From: Blastobasis lacticolella
Lineage: Eukaryota; Arthropoda; Insecta; Lepidoptera; Blastobasidae
DNA: 64,000 bases
NCBI GenBank assembly: GCA_905147135.1
Contig: LR990056.1
Coordinates: 568,001-632,000 of the forward strand
Reading direction: 5' to 3'
Part shown: positions 1 through 11,029 of the stretch, one piece after another
Layout: each line of letters starts with the position of its first letter
Position numbering within the stretch: position 1 is the stretch's first letter
Notes under the pieces: model-generated
Told to the model about the DNA's origin: nothing
The model's input: the letters and a program-made list of their open reading frames with translations, nothing else
The model's database searches: none
Translations under genes and position numbers: made by a program

Positions 1-109
1 GGTTTTTTGACTATTTTATTTATGTTTATTCTATAATAGCAATATGTTATTTATAAATTCATTTTATTGTTTAGATAGTAGGTATTTATTTGAAGTGGGT
101 ATTGCTTGC

Positions 110-358
110 TTGACGGTGCAGTGTCGGTGGGATATTACGGGGCCCACTGAAAACCAGCGTTGTGGTTCGCGGCAAGCGGCCATAACATTATGCTGAGAAG
201 GGTCCATTTACGCTGGATGCCCACGAAAAATGCCACTGGGAACCCTATAATTGTCTCCGTGTTTTATGTACTTTTTTTTTTTGTGTTAAATGTTAATTAT
301 TATGTCGTGGCGTCCTTTGTAATAAATGTTTTCTTTCTTTCTTTCTTTCTTTCTTTAT
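110..358 (+). repeat. Retroposon 3' end with (TTCT)n tail
   Basis: A moderately GC-rich block is followed by an AATAAA at 321-326 and a TTCT microsatellite to about 358. Internal sequence, poly(A) signal and then a simple-repeat tail is the usual look of a 5'-truncated LINE or SINE insertion. No coding motif identifies the family, and no target duplication is visible because the left side is close to the window edge. Confidence 0.5.
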
Positions 359-429
359 TATTTGGATTTTATTAGCACCTCATCAACACCTCTAAAGAAG
401 TCGTAGGGAGCTCAAATTCGGTACGCTGG

Positions 430-560
430 CTATATCTACTCTGTAACTTATCACTACATATAATATCGAGTTTGTTACCACGGCTAGCATTGTTTTTACT
501 TCGATATATAGTCAAAGTATAATGGATAACCACGAAAGTCCAAAAACCTGAATAATCTCT
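430..560 (-). repeat. Penelope-like element terminal repeat fragment
   Basis: This stretch shares a long block with the terminal part of the Penelope-like copy at 48909-50138 (the pattern TTTGTTACCACGG, then TTGTTTTTAC, then TCGATAT) and with 62590-62710. Its right end (GGATAACCACGAAAG, 525-540) is the reverse complement of the other side of the same terminal region, so the copy is itself folded back. It is diverged and non-coding. Confidence 0.5.
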
Positions 561-747
561 AACTCTCATAAAATCGGTACCACAGTACTTTATCTGATGG
601 TTGTAGAGGCCAATACGGAAAAAACAAATTCGGTCACAGAAGAACATATGAGTGTTCGCCCTGGGTCTGATAATTTACTTAATTTATTTATTTATTTCAT
701 ACACATACTTATTGCTAACAGAGTTTCCAATCGCAATAGTGTTTATC

Positions 748-1268
748 TCCATCTCTACAATACCTAATCATAAATATACTCTATACATGATCTAGAATAA
801 AATAAATAAAACATGTCAACAATATTTAAAAAAGGAATGTCAAAATACAATAGGCACCTATTTCTAAACGGGATTTCATAACAAATACCTACATAAACAT
901 TTATTAGCACCAATACCAATATAATGTCAAATTAAAATAAATGTCAGATTTAAAATTAATAATTTGTAGAAGGTTTTGGTCAACGTTTCAAAATAATGAC
1001 CCGCTATTATCTCCACAGTACCTAATCATAAATACACATTTCAAACGTTATCAATAGACTAGTGTAAAATGAAACATGTCAACAAAATTTTAAAAAGAAA
1101 TGTCAACATACAATAGGCACCCATTCTATGGGGAGTTCATAGCAAATACCCATACAAACATTTATTGGCATCAATATAATAATATAATGTCAAATTAAAA
1201 TAAATGTTAGTTTAAAAATTAATAATTTATAGAAGATTTTGGTGTCAAAGTTTCGAAATAACGACCCG
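748..1268. repeat. Tandem duplication in LINE 3' UTR
   Basis: Two diverged copies of a roughly 255-bp unit lie in tandem, about 748-1005 and 1009-1268. Both contain the blocks CCTAATCATAAATA, AAACATGTCAACAA, ACAATAGGCACC and ATAATGTCAAATTAAAATAA in the same order, and both end at GACCCGCT. The second copy contains the end of the reverse-transcriptase reading frame that stops at 1219, so the unit includes the terminal ORF codons plus 3' UTR. Confidence 0.7.
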
Positions 1269-2049
1269 CTACTATGTTGAAATTGCCTTCGGTACATGTA
1301 AACATGTCTAAACTAGAGTCATAATCAAGAATACAATTCATGTAGCGAAGGCCCCGAACTAGCGGCGCGTCCCTACCCAGGTTAGAGCGTGCTGCGGACT
1401 CTACAAACAGCTTCTGTCTGTGGGCTCGCACCACATGAGACCTGGGAACCGCAAAAGTAACCGATGATAGCATGGGTCCATCACATATAATTCCACGGAC
1501 TAATCGGAACACGTAAATGACCAGTGACACATTTCGTCTAAGTTCGAGTGTGCGGTACTCTACCATTCCTAGGATAAAATTAGTAGGATACATGTAGGGG
1601 TAAAACCCATAAATTTTCCTATATAGACATCTGAGAAAGGCTTTTTGTACTTTCTCAATCATTAAATTATGACTTACGCTCGTAGGATTCCACACCACCG
1701 CATTGGTTTCTAGTTTGCTCCTGACAAAAGCATTAAATAGTAAACACAATGTGTGTCTACCATTGAATAGTCTTGTTTGTCTTAATACAAAGCCAAGAGC
1801 CTTTCGTGCTGAGTCACATAGCTTCGTGTAATGGTCATGAAAAGTTAGCTTTGTATCAAACCAGGTACCCAGATCCTTCATTGATGTCGTTCGCGTTAGA
1901 TTTGTTTCGCCTATTTTGTAATTTGACTCAATGGGGACGCGTGCCCGTGTATACGACATTACTGCACATTTTTCACTATTGAGCCTTAAACTGTTACTGT
2001 TTCCCCATTCATGGACCCGCTCAATATCAATTAATGGGAAATTTGACAC
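1219..2049 (-). pseudogene. Non-LTR retrotransposon reverse transcriptase, C-terminal fragment
   Basis: An open frame of 276 codons matches the part of a LINE polymerase downstream of the catalytic palm. It contains the region around DLGTWFDTKLTFHDHYTKL, a thumb-like segment with WNPTS, and a conserved tail (EYRTLELRRN, then SAARSNLGRDAP). The upstream YXDD catalytic box and the endonuclease are absent, so this is a 5'-truncated dead copy rather than a gene. The upstream limit is near 2052. A clade was not assigned; Jockey/I-type LINEs have this kind of tail. Confidence 0.8.
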
Positions 2050-2194
2050 GTTTTTGTTGTTCTGCTACTAATTGAAGACTAATGGTTTTCCATTTAACTA
2101 TTCTCTAGCGTGATTGTAATTTTTTTGTGGACTAACACGGCTGTACTCATCCCCATTACGCAGACCCTCTAGTGGAGATACCGAAGATTCGAAA

Positions 2195-2400
2195 TAACGT
2201 TTTTCGCTCGTACGATTCTGATGTGGAATTAGCTCCAGCTACAGTGTTTCATATTAGAGGTATGTTAGAGGTCTCTTGGGAGGCGGGCAACGCATTGGTA
2301 GCGCCTGGCTGATAATCGTAGGCAGTGATGACCACTTTCCATCAGGAGACTTCTAAAGTTCCTCCTTGGAGGCGGGCAACGCATTGGTGACCCATTTCCA
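2195..2400 (+). repeat. LINE 3'-end fragments (family W), duplicated
   Basis: The signature GGCGGGCAACGCATTGGT occurs twice (about 2281 and 2371), with GATGACCACTTTCCATCAGG between. The same signature closes the LINE at 12040-15590 and the fragment at 55030-55300. This is a truncated, partly duplicated 3' end with no coding capacity. Confidence 0.65.
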
Positions 2401-2554
2401 TAAAAAAATATATAAAAGTCTCCTCGTAAATATTAGAAGTCTACATAAATAGCTATGTAACTGAGAAGCAATTACGAGACTATTACCACGCTATTCACAA
2501 AAGTTTTTACAGAATACCCGATTCGTCCCAAGGGTAACAAAGTTGCAATTGAGT

Positions 2555-2948
2555 TTCAATGAGGAGTTTTCCAGTAGGTATTGATAGTTTGTTTCAAAAA
2601 GCATCAATAGATGGCGCTCCTACAATTTTGGTAATCTTCTTTAAATCTGTATGATGGTGGCAGTGATTTCATGCAGCCAAGTAATACTAAACTTGAAAAT
2701 AAAGTGTTTATTAATAGAAACATAACTGTTAAAGGTTGAATGAAGTGTAAATATTAATATTTATAGAAGTTGGCACTATGTTCCATTATTATTACAACCT
2801 CTAAAATGGTTGAAAACTATTGACAAATATAATATTATCCAATACAACGTACCCAGGGTTTATATCCTGTTTGCTAAGAACCTATTTCAAGCGATTATCA
2901 ATTAAGTTAGGAATGCCTTAAATACCTATTGGAAAACTCCTCATTGAA
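2555..2948. mobile_element. MITE with ~28-bp terminal inverted repeats
   Basis: The left end TTCAATGAGGAGTTTTCC and its continuation to about 2582 are matched by the reverse complement at about 2921-2948 with one mismatch. The interior is AT-rich and non-coding. No convincing target duplication is visible, so the superfamily is open. Confidence 0.6.
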
Positions 2949-3054
2949 TATCAATAGCATGTGAGTCAAATGTCAAGGGATTGACAATGCGTAACAAGTA
3001 ACAAGGAAAAAAAGCTAGAGACAGGAAATGAAGAACACTAGGGAGGCCTACGCC

Positions 3055-3400
3055 GATATAGGTATAGGTAACCTAGTCAGCGGGCCACCTGTTGGATAGT
3101 GGTCACCGCTGCTTATAGAAATTAGCAACACCAGGGGTATCGCCAATGCGTTGCCCATCTCTGCAAAACGTTGCTCAGGCAGCATAAAGGCAAATAGCCA
3201 TCCACCATCAAAGCCACGGTTCCCCAAATTCCCACCCCATGGAGCACTGGAGACTTCACTCGCCGGCAGGAACAATTAACTTAAAAAGTAGTATTGTTTG
3301 TCTGCGGTATTTTGTAATGTGGAGGTTCTTCCAAAGTCGGGCGGCTCCAATTTGAGCCGTATACCTCGCTATGCCCACCTCTCTGGCTAAATTTAACTGT
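3055..3400 (-). repeat. Retroposon fragment (family U)
   Basis: Read on the minus strand this holds the block CCAGTGCTCCATGGGGTGGG, then AACCGTGGCTTTG, a GAGCAACG motif, GGGCAACGCATTGGCGATAC and GGTGTTGCTAAT. The fragment at 3715-3963 carries the same blocks in opposite orientation, and part recurs at 47495-47610. The apparent 75-codon minus-strand frame is repeat sequence, not a gene. Confidence 0.65.
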
Positions 3401-3714
3401 TAATTAATGAATACAATGATAATGACTAATGACAATGTACATAAAAGTATAGTAGAATAAATGGCCTTTTTAATTTCATTTTTATAACAAAGAAACTTAA
3501 ACCCCTCTTAAACGCGGGTACAATATGCCTGTACATAAAATTAAATGTATTATAGCACATCTCGAAGCTAGAAAGCTGAAATTTGGTAGGCATGCAGGCT
3601 AGAGCTACGTTCGAATAATGGAACGGCGAAGCCATACTTTCTGATAATAATGTAGGTATTGTAAAGTGGCTTGGCCTTCATGAGATTGAAGAATATCGCA
3701 GCTAAATAATACTC

Positions 3715-3963
3715 TTTTAAATAGTATTGTGTTTCTGCTGGTGAGTAAGGTTTCCAGTGCTCCATGGGGTGGGGATTTGTGGAACCGTGGCTTTGGCAGT
3801 GGAGTGGCATTTGCTTTTTGCTGCCAGAGCAACGTGTTATAGAGGTGGGCAACGCATTAGCGATACTCTTGGTGTTGCTAATGTCTATAGGGAGTGGTGA
3901 CTACTTTCCATCAGGTGGTCCGCTTGCCTGTTTGCCTACCGTATGACATCAAAAAAAAAAAAA
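3715..3963 (+). repeat. Retroposon fragment (family U) with poly(A) tail
   Basis: This is the plus-strand copy of the family seen at 3055-3400. It ends in a run of about 13 A at 3951-3963, the expected tail of a retroposon in this orientation. Confidence 0.65.
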
Positions 3964-4520
3964 GATTGACATTTTTACAGGTAAAATGTTATATGCTTGC
4001 AAGTCCTTGCAAACTAATTTTACATTCAGTGCAATGTTTTTGCGCTACATTAATCGAACTCACGCCTCTATGTATATGTCAAAATCTTTGTACCCACATA
4101 ATTGTTTGAGCTCCGATTTTCTGGCCTTACTCAAGAGAGGCAGGGCCACCGAGCAGAAAAAAAATTAGCATCCGTGAAGGTACCTAATTTTGCAATCTTT
4201 TTGCAAGGGGTATTTCATTCATTCTTTCATGTTTTATTGATAATTGTTAATTACAAGTCAATTACAGTATAAGACAGTATGTCAAGCTAAGGATTTCAAA
4301 ATAACAATAACGATTAATAATAAAATAATAATAATACATTACACATCTATGTCAATATCCTTAGTTCTTAAAATTCATTATAACTATAGAATGTCTGCTT
4401 GATAAGCCAATTGCGCAGCCTGTTAGTAAAGATAGGCATGCTGGTGGCGGCGGCGGTTTCTAGCGGGATATTCCGTTGGAATTAAAGCAGCCCTACTAGG
4501 GACGTATTTTCGTCTTCAGT
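3964..4520. other. Unassigned AT-rich intergenic DNA
   Basis: I see no gene, target duplication or known repeat border here. Short open frames lack codon structure. 4210-4330 resembles the AT-rich T-to-A end of a minus-oriented retroposon but cannot be placed. Confidence 0.4.
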
Positions 4521-4878
4521 ATCATCATCTTGGCATTAATGTCCCGATTGTGCTCTCGCGCACAAGGGCCCGGGGTTCGCCTTGACCATGAATCCAGGAT
4601 TTGGCCGATCAGGTAATTACAGTGGAGCTACTGCCATCTGACCTACGTGACCCTGGAACCAGGGGATCCTGACCAGATTAGATCATGGTTACACAATTAG
4701 TAGCCTGAATGTGCAGGTTTCATCACGATGTTTTCCCTCACCGTAAGAGCATCGGTTAGTGTTCTACTAATGTACATAACCCAGAAAAGAGTCATTGGTA
4801 CATGGCCGCAGCGGGATTCGAACCCGGTACCTCTCGCTTACGAGTCTGATACCCAAACCGCTCGGCCACGGAGGCTCC
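4521..4878 (-). mobile_element. tRNA-derived SINE, family 2
   Basis: On the minus strand the copy starts with a tRNA-like head (GGCCGAGCGGTTTGGG for the A box, GGGTTCGAATCCCGC for the B box) and continues through GAACACTAACCGATGCTCTTAC and GGTCAGATGGCAGTAGCTCC to a tail ending GACATTAATGCCAAGATGAT. At least twelve copies or pieces occur in the window. Promoter boxes identify it as RNA polymerase III type; it codes for nothing. Confidence 0.85.
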
Positions 4879-4936
4879 TAGCTACAGAATTTCTATTTTC
4901 ATCTTCAGAATACAGTAGCCAAACAATACTATTTTT

Positions 4937-5300
4937 AACTCCCGTCGAAAAAAGAAAGGTGTTATAAGTTTGACGTGTGTATCTGTATTTCTGTTGCTTT
5001 GTGTCTTTGTGTATTTGTCTGTGACATCGTAGCTCCCGAAAGGTTAGACCGATTTAAATGTGGTTTTCTCTATTTCAGAGCCAGTTTAATTTAACGACAA
5101 ACGAGTACAAATCAAGCTGAAGTTATTAGCAGGTTACCGACTACTAAATTAAAGTAGTATTGTTTATTCTAGTAATATTAACATAAATAACGTATAGTAC
5201 ATTGTTGTACATTGTTCAACTGGCTTTCAAATATAGAAAAATAGAAATTGGTTCTTCCGTTCGGTAGCTACGGTGCCTTAAACAGACACATACGTACACA
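4937..5300 (+). repeat. Dispersed repeat beginning CCCGTCGAAAAAAG
   Basis: The block GTGTTATAAGTTTGACGTGT, then a TCTGT-rich stretch and CGTAGCTCCCGAA, recurs at 11030-11170 and in weaker form at 30208-30365, with reverse copies at 15980-16180 and 62990-63235. It is non-coding. The borders are imprecise and no terminal inverted repeats are seen. Confidence 0.5.
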
Positions 5301-5349
5301 GAGCCACATATGCACAAGTCAAATAACACCACTGCTGATACTGTAACAA

Positions 5350-5492
5350 CTTACCCCTTCCCAAAGATTGTCTGGAAGAGATCGCTTAAAGCGATAAGGC
5401 CGGCTTTACGCGCATATAAATTGTTCTTCTTTTTCCTGTTATGTATAATTTTTGTGTGTGCAAAAAAATAAAGAGATTTTACTTACTTACCA
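5350..5492 (+). repeat. RTE-type LINE/SINE 3' tail with (ACTT)n
   Basis: The block CTGGAAGAGATCGCTTAAAG CGATAAGGCCG ends in GTGTGCAAAAAAATAAAGAG and a TACTTACTTACC tail. The same arrangement occurs at 24520-24660 with a CTAT tail. Simple-repeat tails after an AATAAA-like signal are typical of RTE-mobilised retroposons. Confidence 0.7.
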
Positions 5493-5626
5493 CTCTTTTT
5501 TAGTCAGAGGTTAAAAATATGGCAGAGGATGATTTAAGACCACAAAATGCCGGTAACGCTCATAAATCAGGTCTATACCTGAAACCAACATTAGACCTCC
5601 CATAAAGGACAGCGAGACTTAAAAAT

Positions 5627-6002
5627 TATAATAATCATTTTGGCGTTAATGTCCCGAGATCGAGGGCCCGGGGTCCGACTTGACCATAATCTAGGATTTG
5701 GCGATCAGGTAATTACAGTGGTCTGGTCCGACTTGACCATAATCCAGGATTTGGCGATCAGGTAATTACAGTGGAGTGATTACCGTCTGACCTCCGTGAC
5801 CCTGGTACCAGGGGAACCTGACCAGATTGGATAATCATTACAAATTCAGTTGCCTGAATGTGCAGGTTACATCACGATGTTTTCACCCTTTATTAAAAAA
5901 GTTAAAGAGTAAAAGAGTAATTGGTATTTACATGGCCGTAGTGGGATTCGAACCGGGTATCTCTCGCTTACAAGTTGGATACTCAACCGCCCGGCCACCA
6001 AC
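5627..6002 (-). mobile_element. tRNA-derived SINE, family 2, with internal duplication
   Basis: The head with B box lies at about 5940-5998 and the tail at 5640. A 50-bp block (GTCCGACTTGACCATAATC to TAATTACAGTGG) is repeated in tandem at about 5670-5722 and 5724-5774, which lengthens this copy. Confidence 0.8.
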
Positions 6003-6139
6003 ACTTTAAAGGACAGCGAGACTTGTCCTCTACTAAAGCGGCACAAGCAGGAGCTACGCGTCACAAAAATAAATATGTAGTGTTGAATGTGTTATTTACG
6101 CAAAATCTGCGTCCAGTACGCCTACTTTCGCCTTCACCT

Positions 6140-6590
6140 TTTTTTTGTCACCTGGTGGTAAGTGACGACGCGGCTGATGATTTAGCATGCCTGTCTAGGA
6201 ACAGCACTATTCACTCTGGCCTTAAAGGCATCTAGAATATAATGATCAGGGAACACACTCGCGGGTAATGCCTCCCATCCCTTGGCCGTACGCATTATAA
6301 AGGTTAAACTAAAGCGGTTCGTGCGGATAGCTGGAAGATCCACTACATAAGGATGAAGCGCTCGCCCGGATCGCGTTTCCCGGTGGCGGGGCGAGACCGG
6401 CGGAATGAGGTCGTGCAACTGCTTCGCACACTCTCCGAAATGCAACCTGTTGAAGACCGACAAACGCGCAACCCTACGCCGATGCTCGAGGCTCTACAAG
6501 CAGCTTAGCTTCAAACAACTGCGGATCACAAATTCGCTTTTTTCCACGTTTTTCCAACGAACGTTCATGACATCGTTGTTTGGCTAACTC
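6140..6590 (-). pseudogene. LINE reverse transcriptase C-terminal fragment (family V)
   Basis: The minus-strand frame encodes a truncated C-terminal tail with the motifs SGRALHPYVVDLPAIRTNRF, IMRTAKGWEALP and DHYILDAFKARVN. Upstream codons in a neighbouring frame (about 6464-6590) resemble the preceding LIEAKLQSLEHRR region seen intact at 25047-25453. The same tail occurs at 25030-25470 and 43705-43961, so this is a dispersed dead LINE. Confidence 0.75.
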
Positions 6591-6594
6591 CAAG

Positions 6595-7390
6595 AGTGAC
6601 GTCTACAGTGGCATCGCCACGTCTCGCGCATACTGGCTAATTAGGTACATACAAATATATCAATATCGTCACGCATTTTCCTCGAAAATTACGTAGGCAA
6701 GTAATATCTGGGCTGCCATGGAACCTTCGCCAGGCACGGGAAAAAAGGCCAGCCAAGAAGTGGTTGGCGTTATGCGCCAACAAACTCACCACCAAGGATG
6801 CCAAAGACCGAGCGAACTGGACAAAGAGAATTCCGTAGTTACGATAGACGTTATGATACCTACTACAAACATGATACAAAGTCATAAATGCACCTTAGTT
6901 CCAACAATTGTTCTCTATACTATACAACTACCTGTTTTCTTAGCTACTATTCATCCGCGTGGAAATAGTTTTCATGACAGTTAAGCTTTTTCTTGCATAG
7001 ATCGGAGATAGATAGGCTATAAAGAGGAAAAGTTTGTATGTTTGTAAGTTAGAGATAATCTTCCAAACAACCAGAAATTTATGAAAAGCTTCCATCAACA
7101 GGTGGTACATTATTGCCGAGTGTCCCCTATGACACTTTAGATACCGGAGACATAACAGGATCCCGCGGGATAGTTCAATATTTACAGAGATCCGAACTGC
7201 GCTCGGGGACGACTAGTCACCAACAAACAATGAAGCTTGTAAACCGCAATGACATACAATTAACTTTTCTCGTATAACGCCTTTAACCAAATGGATCAAT
7301 CAATTATAACATCATCAGAATTCAATACGAATGCCTTTGACGTCCGTATCGTATCCGTGTCGGTGCTGGTTTTACCGAATGTGTTTTATC
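6595..7390. other. Intergenic DNA upstream of the secreted-protein gene
   Basis: 6718-6984 is open on the plus strand but has no recognisable motif. 7010-7060 (GGCTATAAAGAGGAAAAGTTTG) resembles the start of lepidopteran Helitron-like repeats. 7090-7390 is free of recognised repeats and would hold the promoter of the downstream gene. Confidence 0.4.
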
Positions 7391-7394
7391 ATTC
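7389..7394 (+). promoter_or_regulatory. Possible initiator (TCATTC)
   Basis: TCATTC matches the arthropod initiator TCAKTY and lies about 50 bp before the ATG at 7442, a sensible 5' UTR length. No clear TATA box stands about 30 bp upstream. A hexamer match is weak evidence. Confidence 0.3.
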
Positions 7395-7441
7395 AATAAA
7401 TTGTTACCATTTAGTCTGCTCGTGTCACTAGTCTTGCAGCA

Positions 7442-7459
7442 ATGGCGCGGATAACACGG
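7442..7459 (+). CDS. Exon 1 of the secreted Q/N-rich protein (18 nt)
   Basis: ATG GCG CGG ATA ACA CGG followed by a gtaagaa donor. A very short first exon holding the first residues of the signal peptide, with a phase-0 intron, is common for insect secreted and cuticular proteins. It is too short to be found by ORF length and depends on the in-frame hydrophobic continuation at 7752. Confidence 0.8.
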
Positions 7460-9491
7460 GTAAGAAGAATCCTTACATCTCCCTTATCGTTCATTTAAAC
7501 TAGCCTGCGTTGCATGGCGAGCTCTGCGTGAGCTATGTTGTGCGAGAAATTTAAAGAACTAAAGCTACTGTTATTTATGTCGTGCGCGATAAAGCCACGA
7601 AGATGGTGGTGCCCCATACAATAATCCCCCCAAATATGGTAAAGTGTAGTGTACTTTTAATTTCTCCAAAGTCTCCAGCAATTAATCGGGGACGTTGTGG
7701 TTTGTATGTAATTACATATTAATAATATTTTGATTTTGATTTATTTTCCAGGTACTAGCACTAAGTTGCTTATTAATAGCAACCTGTTGTAGTCTCCCTT
7801 TACCCAATGAAGCCCAAGATAGAATAATAGTTACCGAGGACGGCCTAGTATTTGAAGAAATACCCGAGCTAAGTATCGTAGAATCAGTTAGAGAATTTAT
7901 GGAACACTTCCACGAACTCTTACAGCCTTCAGAAAATAGAGACCAAAATTTTGCAACTGAAGAACAAGCAATTCCTAATTTTCATGAAATACTGAAAGCC
8001 TCGTCTGAAACCCCGGCTACTGAGGCACAAACAGTTGTCAGTGACGCTACTGCTACTGTGGTTCCAATAATCAATGAAAATCCATCTACAGAAGCTGTTG
8101 ATATCTCAAAACTTGTGATACCTGATAAAATTTCTATGGATGATATTATGGTAAAGACAAATGCTCGTTCGGGAAATGTGAACGCGCTACCCACAGAAGT
8201 AATTCCAGACATAAAACATCAATATAAGCGTGAGAATTCATCTGAAAAATCCGAAGAGAAAGTAAAACTGTCACAAGTAGTACCAGAGGCTAATCCACTT
8301 GTAATGCCACAGGCGAATCCAGCAACGTATATCGGACCTATAACCGAAGCAGTAGATGATGGGTCTGCAGAAGTTGTACAAAAGGGTGAGACAGAAGTAA
8401 CTACAGAGCTACCAAGTGCAGATTTAAAAGAAGACCCAAGTATATCAAAAAATAAGGACTTTTCTCTATTACCTATAGAAAACGGTAACTCGGCTGACCC
8501 TTCGCTAGTCTTCGCAAACAACATAAATGCTGGTGCAATGCCGGGTATTATCACCATTCAAGTGCCACAAGTGTTTTTGAGGCCCGTCAACAGGGTGCCC
8601 GTACTGGGTTCCCGATCTAATGTACCATTATCTAAATCGATCATAGTACATGATGATGATGTTCGGGATTCGAATAACGCTGGCCAAGGGACCTCAACGA
8701 ACCAAGGTACTAACAGTGTACCTCAGAATCAGCCATACGACAACTCGCAAAGTTCGGGAAACCAAGCGGCTTACAACATACCTCAGAACCAGGTCTACCA
8801 TAACTCACAGAGTGTGGGGAACGCTGCGCAAGCGATCCCATCGAACCAAGCTATTTACAGCATACCTCAGAACGAGGTATACGATAATTCACAGGGTCAA
8901 CCAATGTGGTCGGCTGTAACTCCGAGTAATGTCCAGGATTTAAATCAGCAACAGATTTATAGCACAGTGCCACTGAACAATCAGCAAAATTTGGGAGCAT
9001 ATCAACCCCAACCAAATAGTTTGTACCTCCTGAGCAACGTTCCTTTGAACACACGAGTGACCCCATTGTACAGCACGCTAGGAAACCAGCAGTACTTGAT
9101 ATACCCTATCAATGGCATCAGCGGCGTGTCTTTTGGTTACCAAGGTCAATCGGTAACTTTAGGAAATCCACAGTATGCTTACGTACCCTTGAATAATAAC
9201 AATCAGTACAATACCATCCCAATTACACACCAACCTGGTAATATTGTGTCTTACGGCACCCAGCCGTATGGAAACCAGCAGTATCTTGTTCCGTTGAATA
9301 ACCAGCCTGGGACCATGGCTCTTCAGAACAATGGCAATTTACCAGTATTGCAGCAAGTTGGCAATGCAGGTGGCTTGCCTATCTACTCCATGAGTAAGGA
9401 TAAAGTTGAAGACGAAGATGTGGAGGAAGCCCAGCCTGAAAGCACTCCTGAAAGTCCTACTGAAAGTGCGCCTTTAAACATTGTGTATTAG
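7442..9491 (+). CDS. Secreted Gln/Asn-rich low-complexity protein, two exons
   Basis: The coding sequence joins 7442-7459 to 7752-9491 for 585 residues. Exon 1 encodes only MARITR and ends at a CGG/gtaaga donor; the acceptor is ttattttccag at 7741-7751, so the intron is 292 bp and in phase 0. The joined start, MARITRVLALSCLLIATCCS, is a typical cleavable signal peptide, which is why this start is chosen over the internal ATG at 7899. Residues about 25-250 are rich in Glu, Ser, Thr and Pro, with a dibasic KR at 165-166. A short apolar segment (VPQVFLRPVNRVPVLG) follows. Residues about 320-546 are Gln/Asn/Tyr-rich with repeats of the forms PQNxxYxNSQ and GNxQYxxxPLNN. The end is acidic (KDKVEDEDVEEAQPE). 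No cysteine framework, enzyme domain or chitin-binding motif is seen. It is probably extracellular, perhaps structural or silk- or cuticle-associated, but the family is not recognised. Coding confidence is high; function is unknown. Confidence 0.85.
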
Positions 9492-9730
9492 TTGATGATG
9501 TTTTGAAAGAAGAAAATTATGTTTACGTGTAGGTACTTAAGATGAAGTGTCTACTCTAGTTAAAAGTACAGGAATTTGTAAATTAAGTTATTTATTAAAA
9601 CATCTGACTTTAATACAATATTATAGACAATATTTATATATACCTACTTAATGTCCGTAAAGTTAGTTTGTGTGAATTTTGTAATTACATTACAAGTAAC
9701 GGTCTCATCAATGTTCACGATATGTTGTTG

Positions 9731-9736
9731 AATAAA
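9731..9736 (+). terminator. Poly(A) signal of the secreted-protein gene
   Basis: AATAAA lies 240 bp after the stop codon and 100 bp before the next SINE, a reasonable 3' UTR end. It is the first canonical hexamer after the stop. Confidence 0.6.
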
Positions 9737-9837
9737 TATCTGTGTATCTGGTTGGAAGTAATTTCAATTCTCACCCTGTCTCTCGCTTTATCGCCTATCC
9801 TGTAGTACAGCAGCTACAACACGTATCCCGATCATAG

Positions 9838-10185
9838 GAGCGGCGGTGGCCCAGTGGTTAAGTTACCCAACTCGTAAGCGAGAGGTACCGGGTTCACATC
9901 CCACTGCGGCCATGTACCAATGTAAGTGTTATGTACATTAGTTGAATGCTAACCGATGCTCCTATGGTGAAGGAAAACAAGGTGATGAAACCTGTTCAGG
10001 CGACTGAATGTGTATTCATGATCCAACCTGGTCAGGTTACCCTGATAGCAGGGTCGCAGAGGTCAGATGGCAGTCGCTCCACTACAATAACTTAATCTGC
10101 CAAATCCTGGATCATGATCAAGGCTGACCCCGGGCCGTCATGTGCGAGAGCACAACCGGGACATTAAAGCCGAGATGTTTTTTTT
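9838..10185 (+). mobile_element. tRNA-derived SINE, family 2
   Basis: A near-complete copy: tRNA-like head (GGTGGCCCAGTGGTTAAG, then a B-box-like GGGTTCACATCCC), body with TTAGTTGAATGCTAACCGATG and GGTCAGATGGCAGTCGCTCC, and the tail GACATTAAAGCCGAGATG followed by a T-rich run. Confidence 0.85.
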
Positions 10186-10231
10186 TTTTACTCGTGTTGT
10201 AACCCGATCATCACATCGTGTCGCAACACGC

Positions 10232-10901
10232 TAGGGGTAGCAACACCGGTATATCTTTTCAAAACCGGGATTTTCGATATTAACATGAGGTCAATACCGG
10301 AATCCCGGTATTTTCGGGATTTGGAGAAGTTGCTTTTGAAGAACTTTTAATTATTAATATTCTTTATTGCATAAAAGACATAGACAGACTTAAATAGTTA
10401 CAGGATTTCATACGAAAGGTTATTTACTAGAAGAAATATCTAATTTTAATTTCCCCTATTATTTATTTATTTCAAATATGTTTACATACACAGCTAATGC
10501 CTAATTAATGTAAACAAAATAAACAGTAAAACTAGATATAAAAGAAGAAAATATAAAAAACAAAAGGAAGTAAATTGACTAAACAAGATAGTTACATCAA
10601 TTAAACGTTATTTTGGTGGGGTGGCACTTCTGCGAAATTATAGATCCCCCATCGTCTTTTTTTTGCTAAAATGCTTTTTTGAGAAAATGATATTGAAGCA
10701 AAGTATTATGCGTTTTGTTAGTCTACATGGTGATTAGAATATAAAATTGATTCTAATAGTGCAAAAGTAATATATAATTATATTTAAACTGAATACCGAA
10801 AATCCCGGTTTTTATAAAATGAATACCGGTATTGTGAAGGCATATTTTTCGTCCGGGATCCCGGTATTTTCGGTACCCGGGATCCCGGTTTGCGACCCCC
10901 C
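10232..10901. mobile_element. hAT-type non-autonomous element with CCGG-rich ends
   Basis: The left end GGGGTAGCAACACCGG and the right end, read in reverse complement as GGGGGTCGCAAACCGG, form imperfect terminal inverted repeats. Subterminal regions are full of ACCGGTAT and CCCGGTATTTTCGG palindromes. The flanking octamers CAACACGC and GCACACGC match at 6 of 8 positions, compatible with an aged 8-bp target duplication. The interior is non-coding. Confidence 0.6.
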
Positions 10902-11029
10902 GCACACGCGAATAGTTTACGTCACATTTGCATCCAGCTCCCGCGGGAAATCAGTCAGAAACATGACGCCGGAGGGGAACTGTACGTGCATGTGCCAGTA
11001 TTTACGATGGACGGAGTTGCCTTTGTTCC

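Noticed and set aside
7899..9491. Translation start of the secreted protein at the ATG at 7899
   Set aside because: The open frame continues upstream to 7752 in phase with a good acceptor, and joining 7442-7459 gives a signal peptide.
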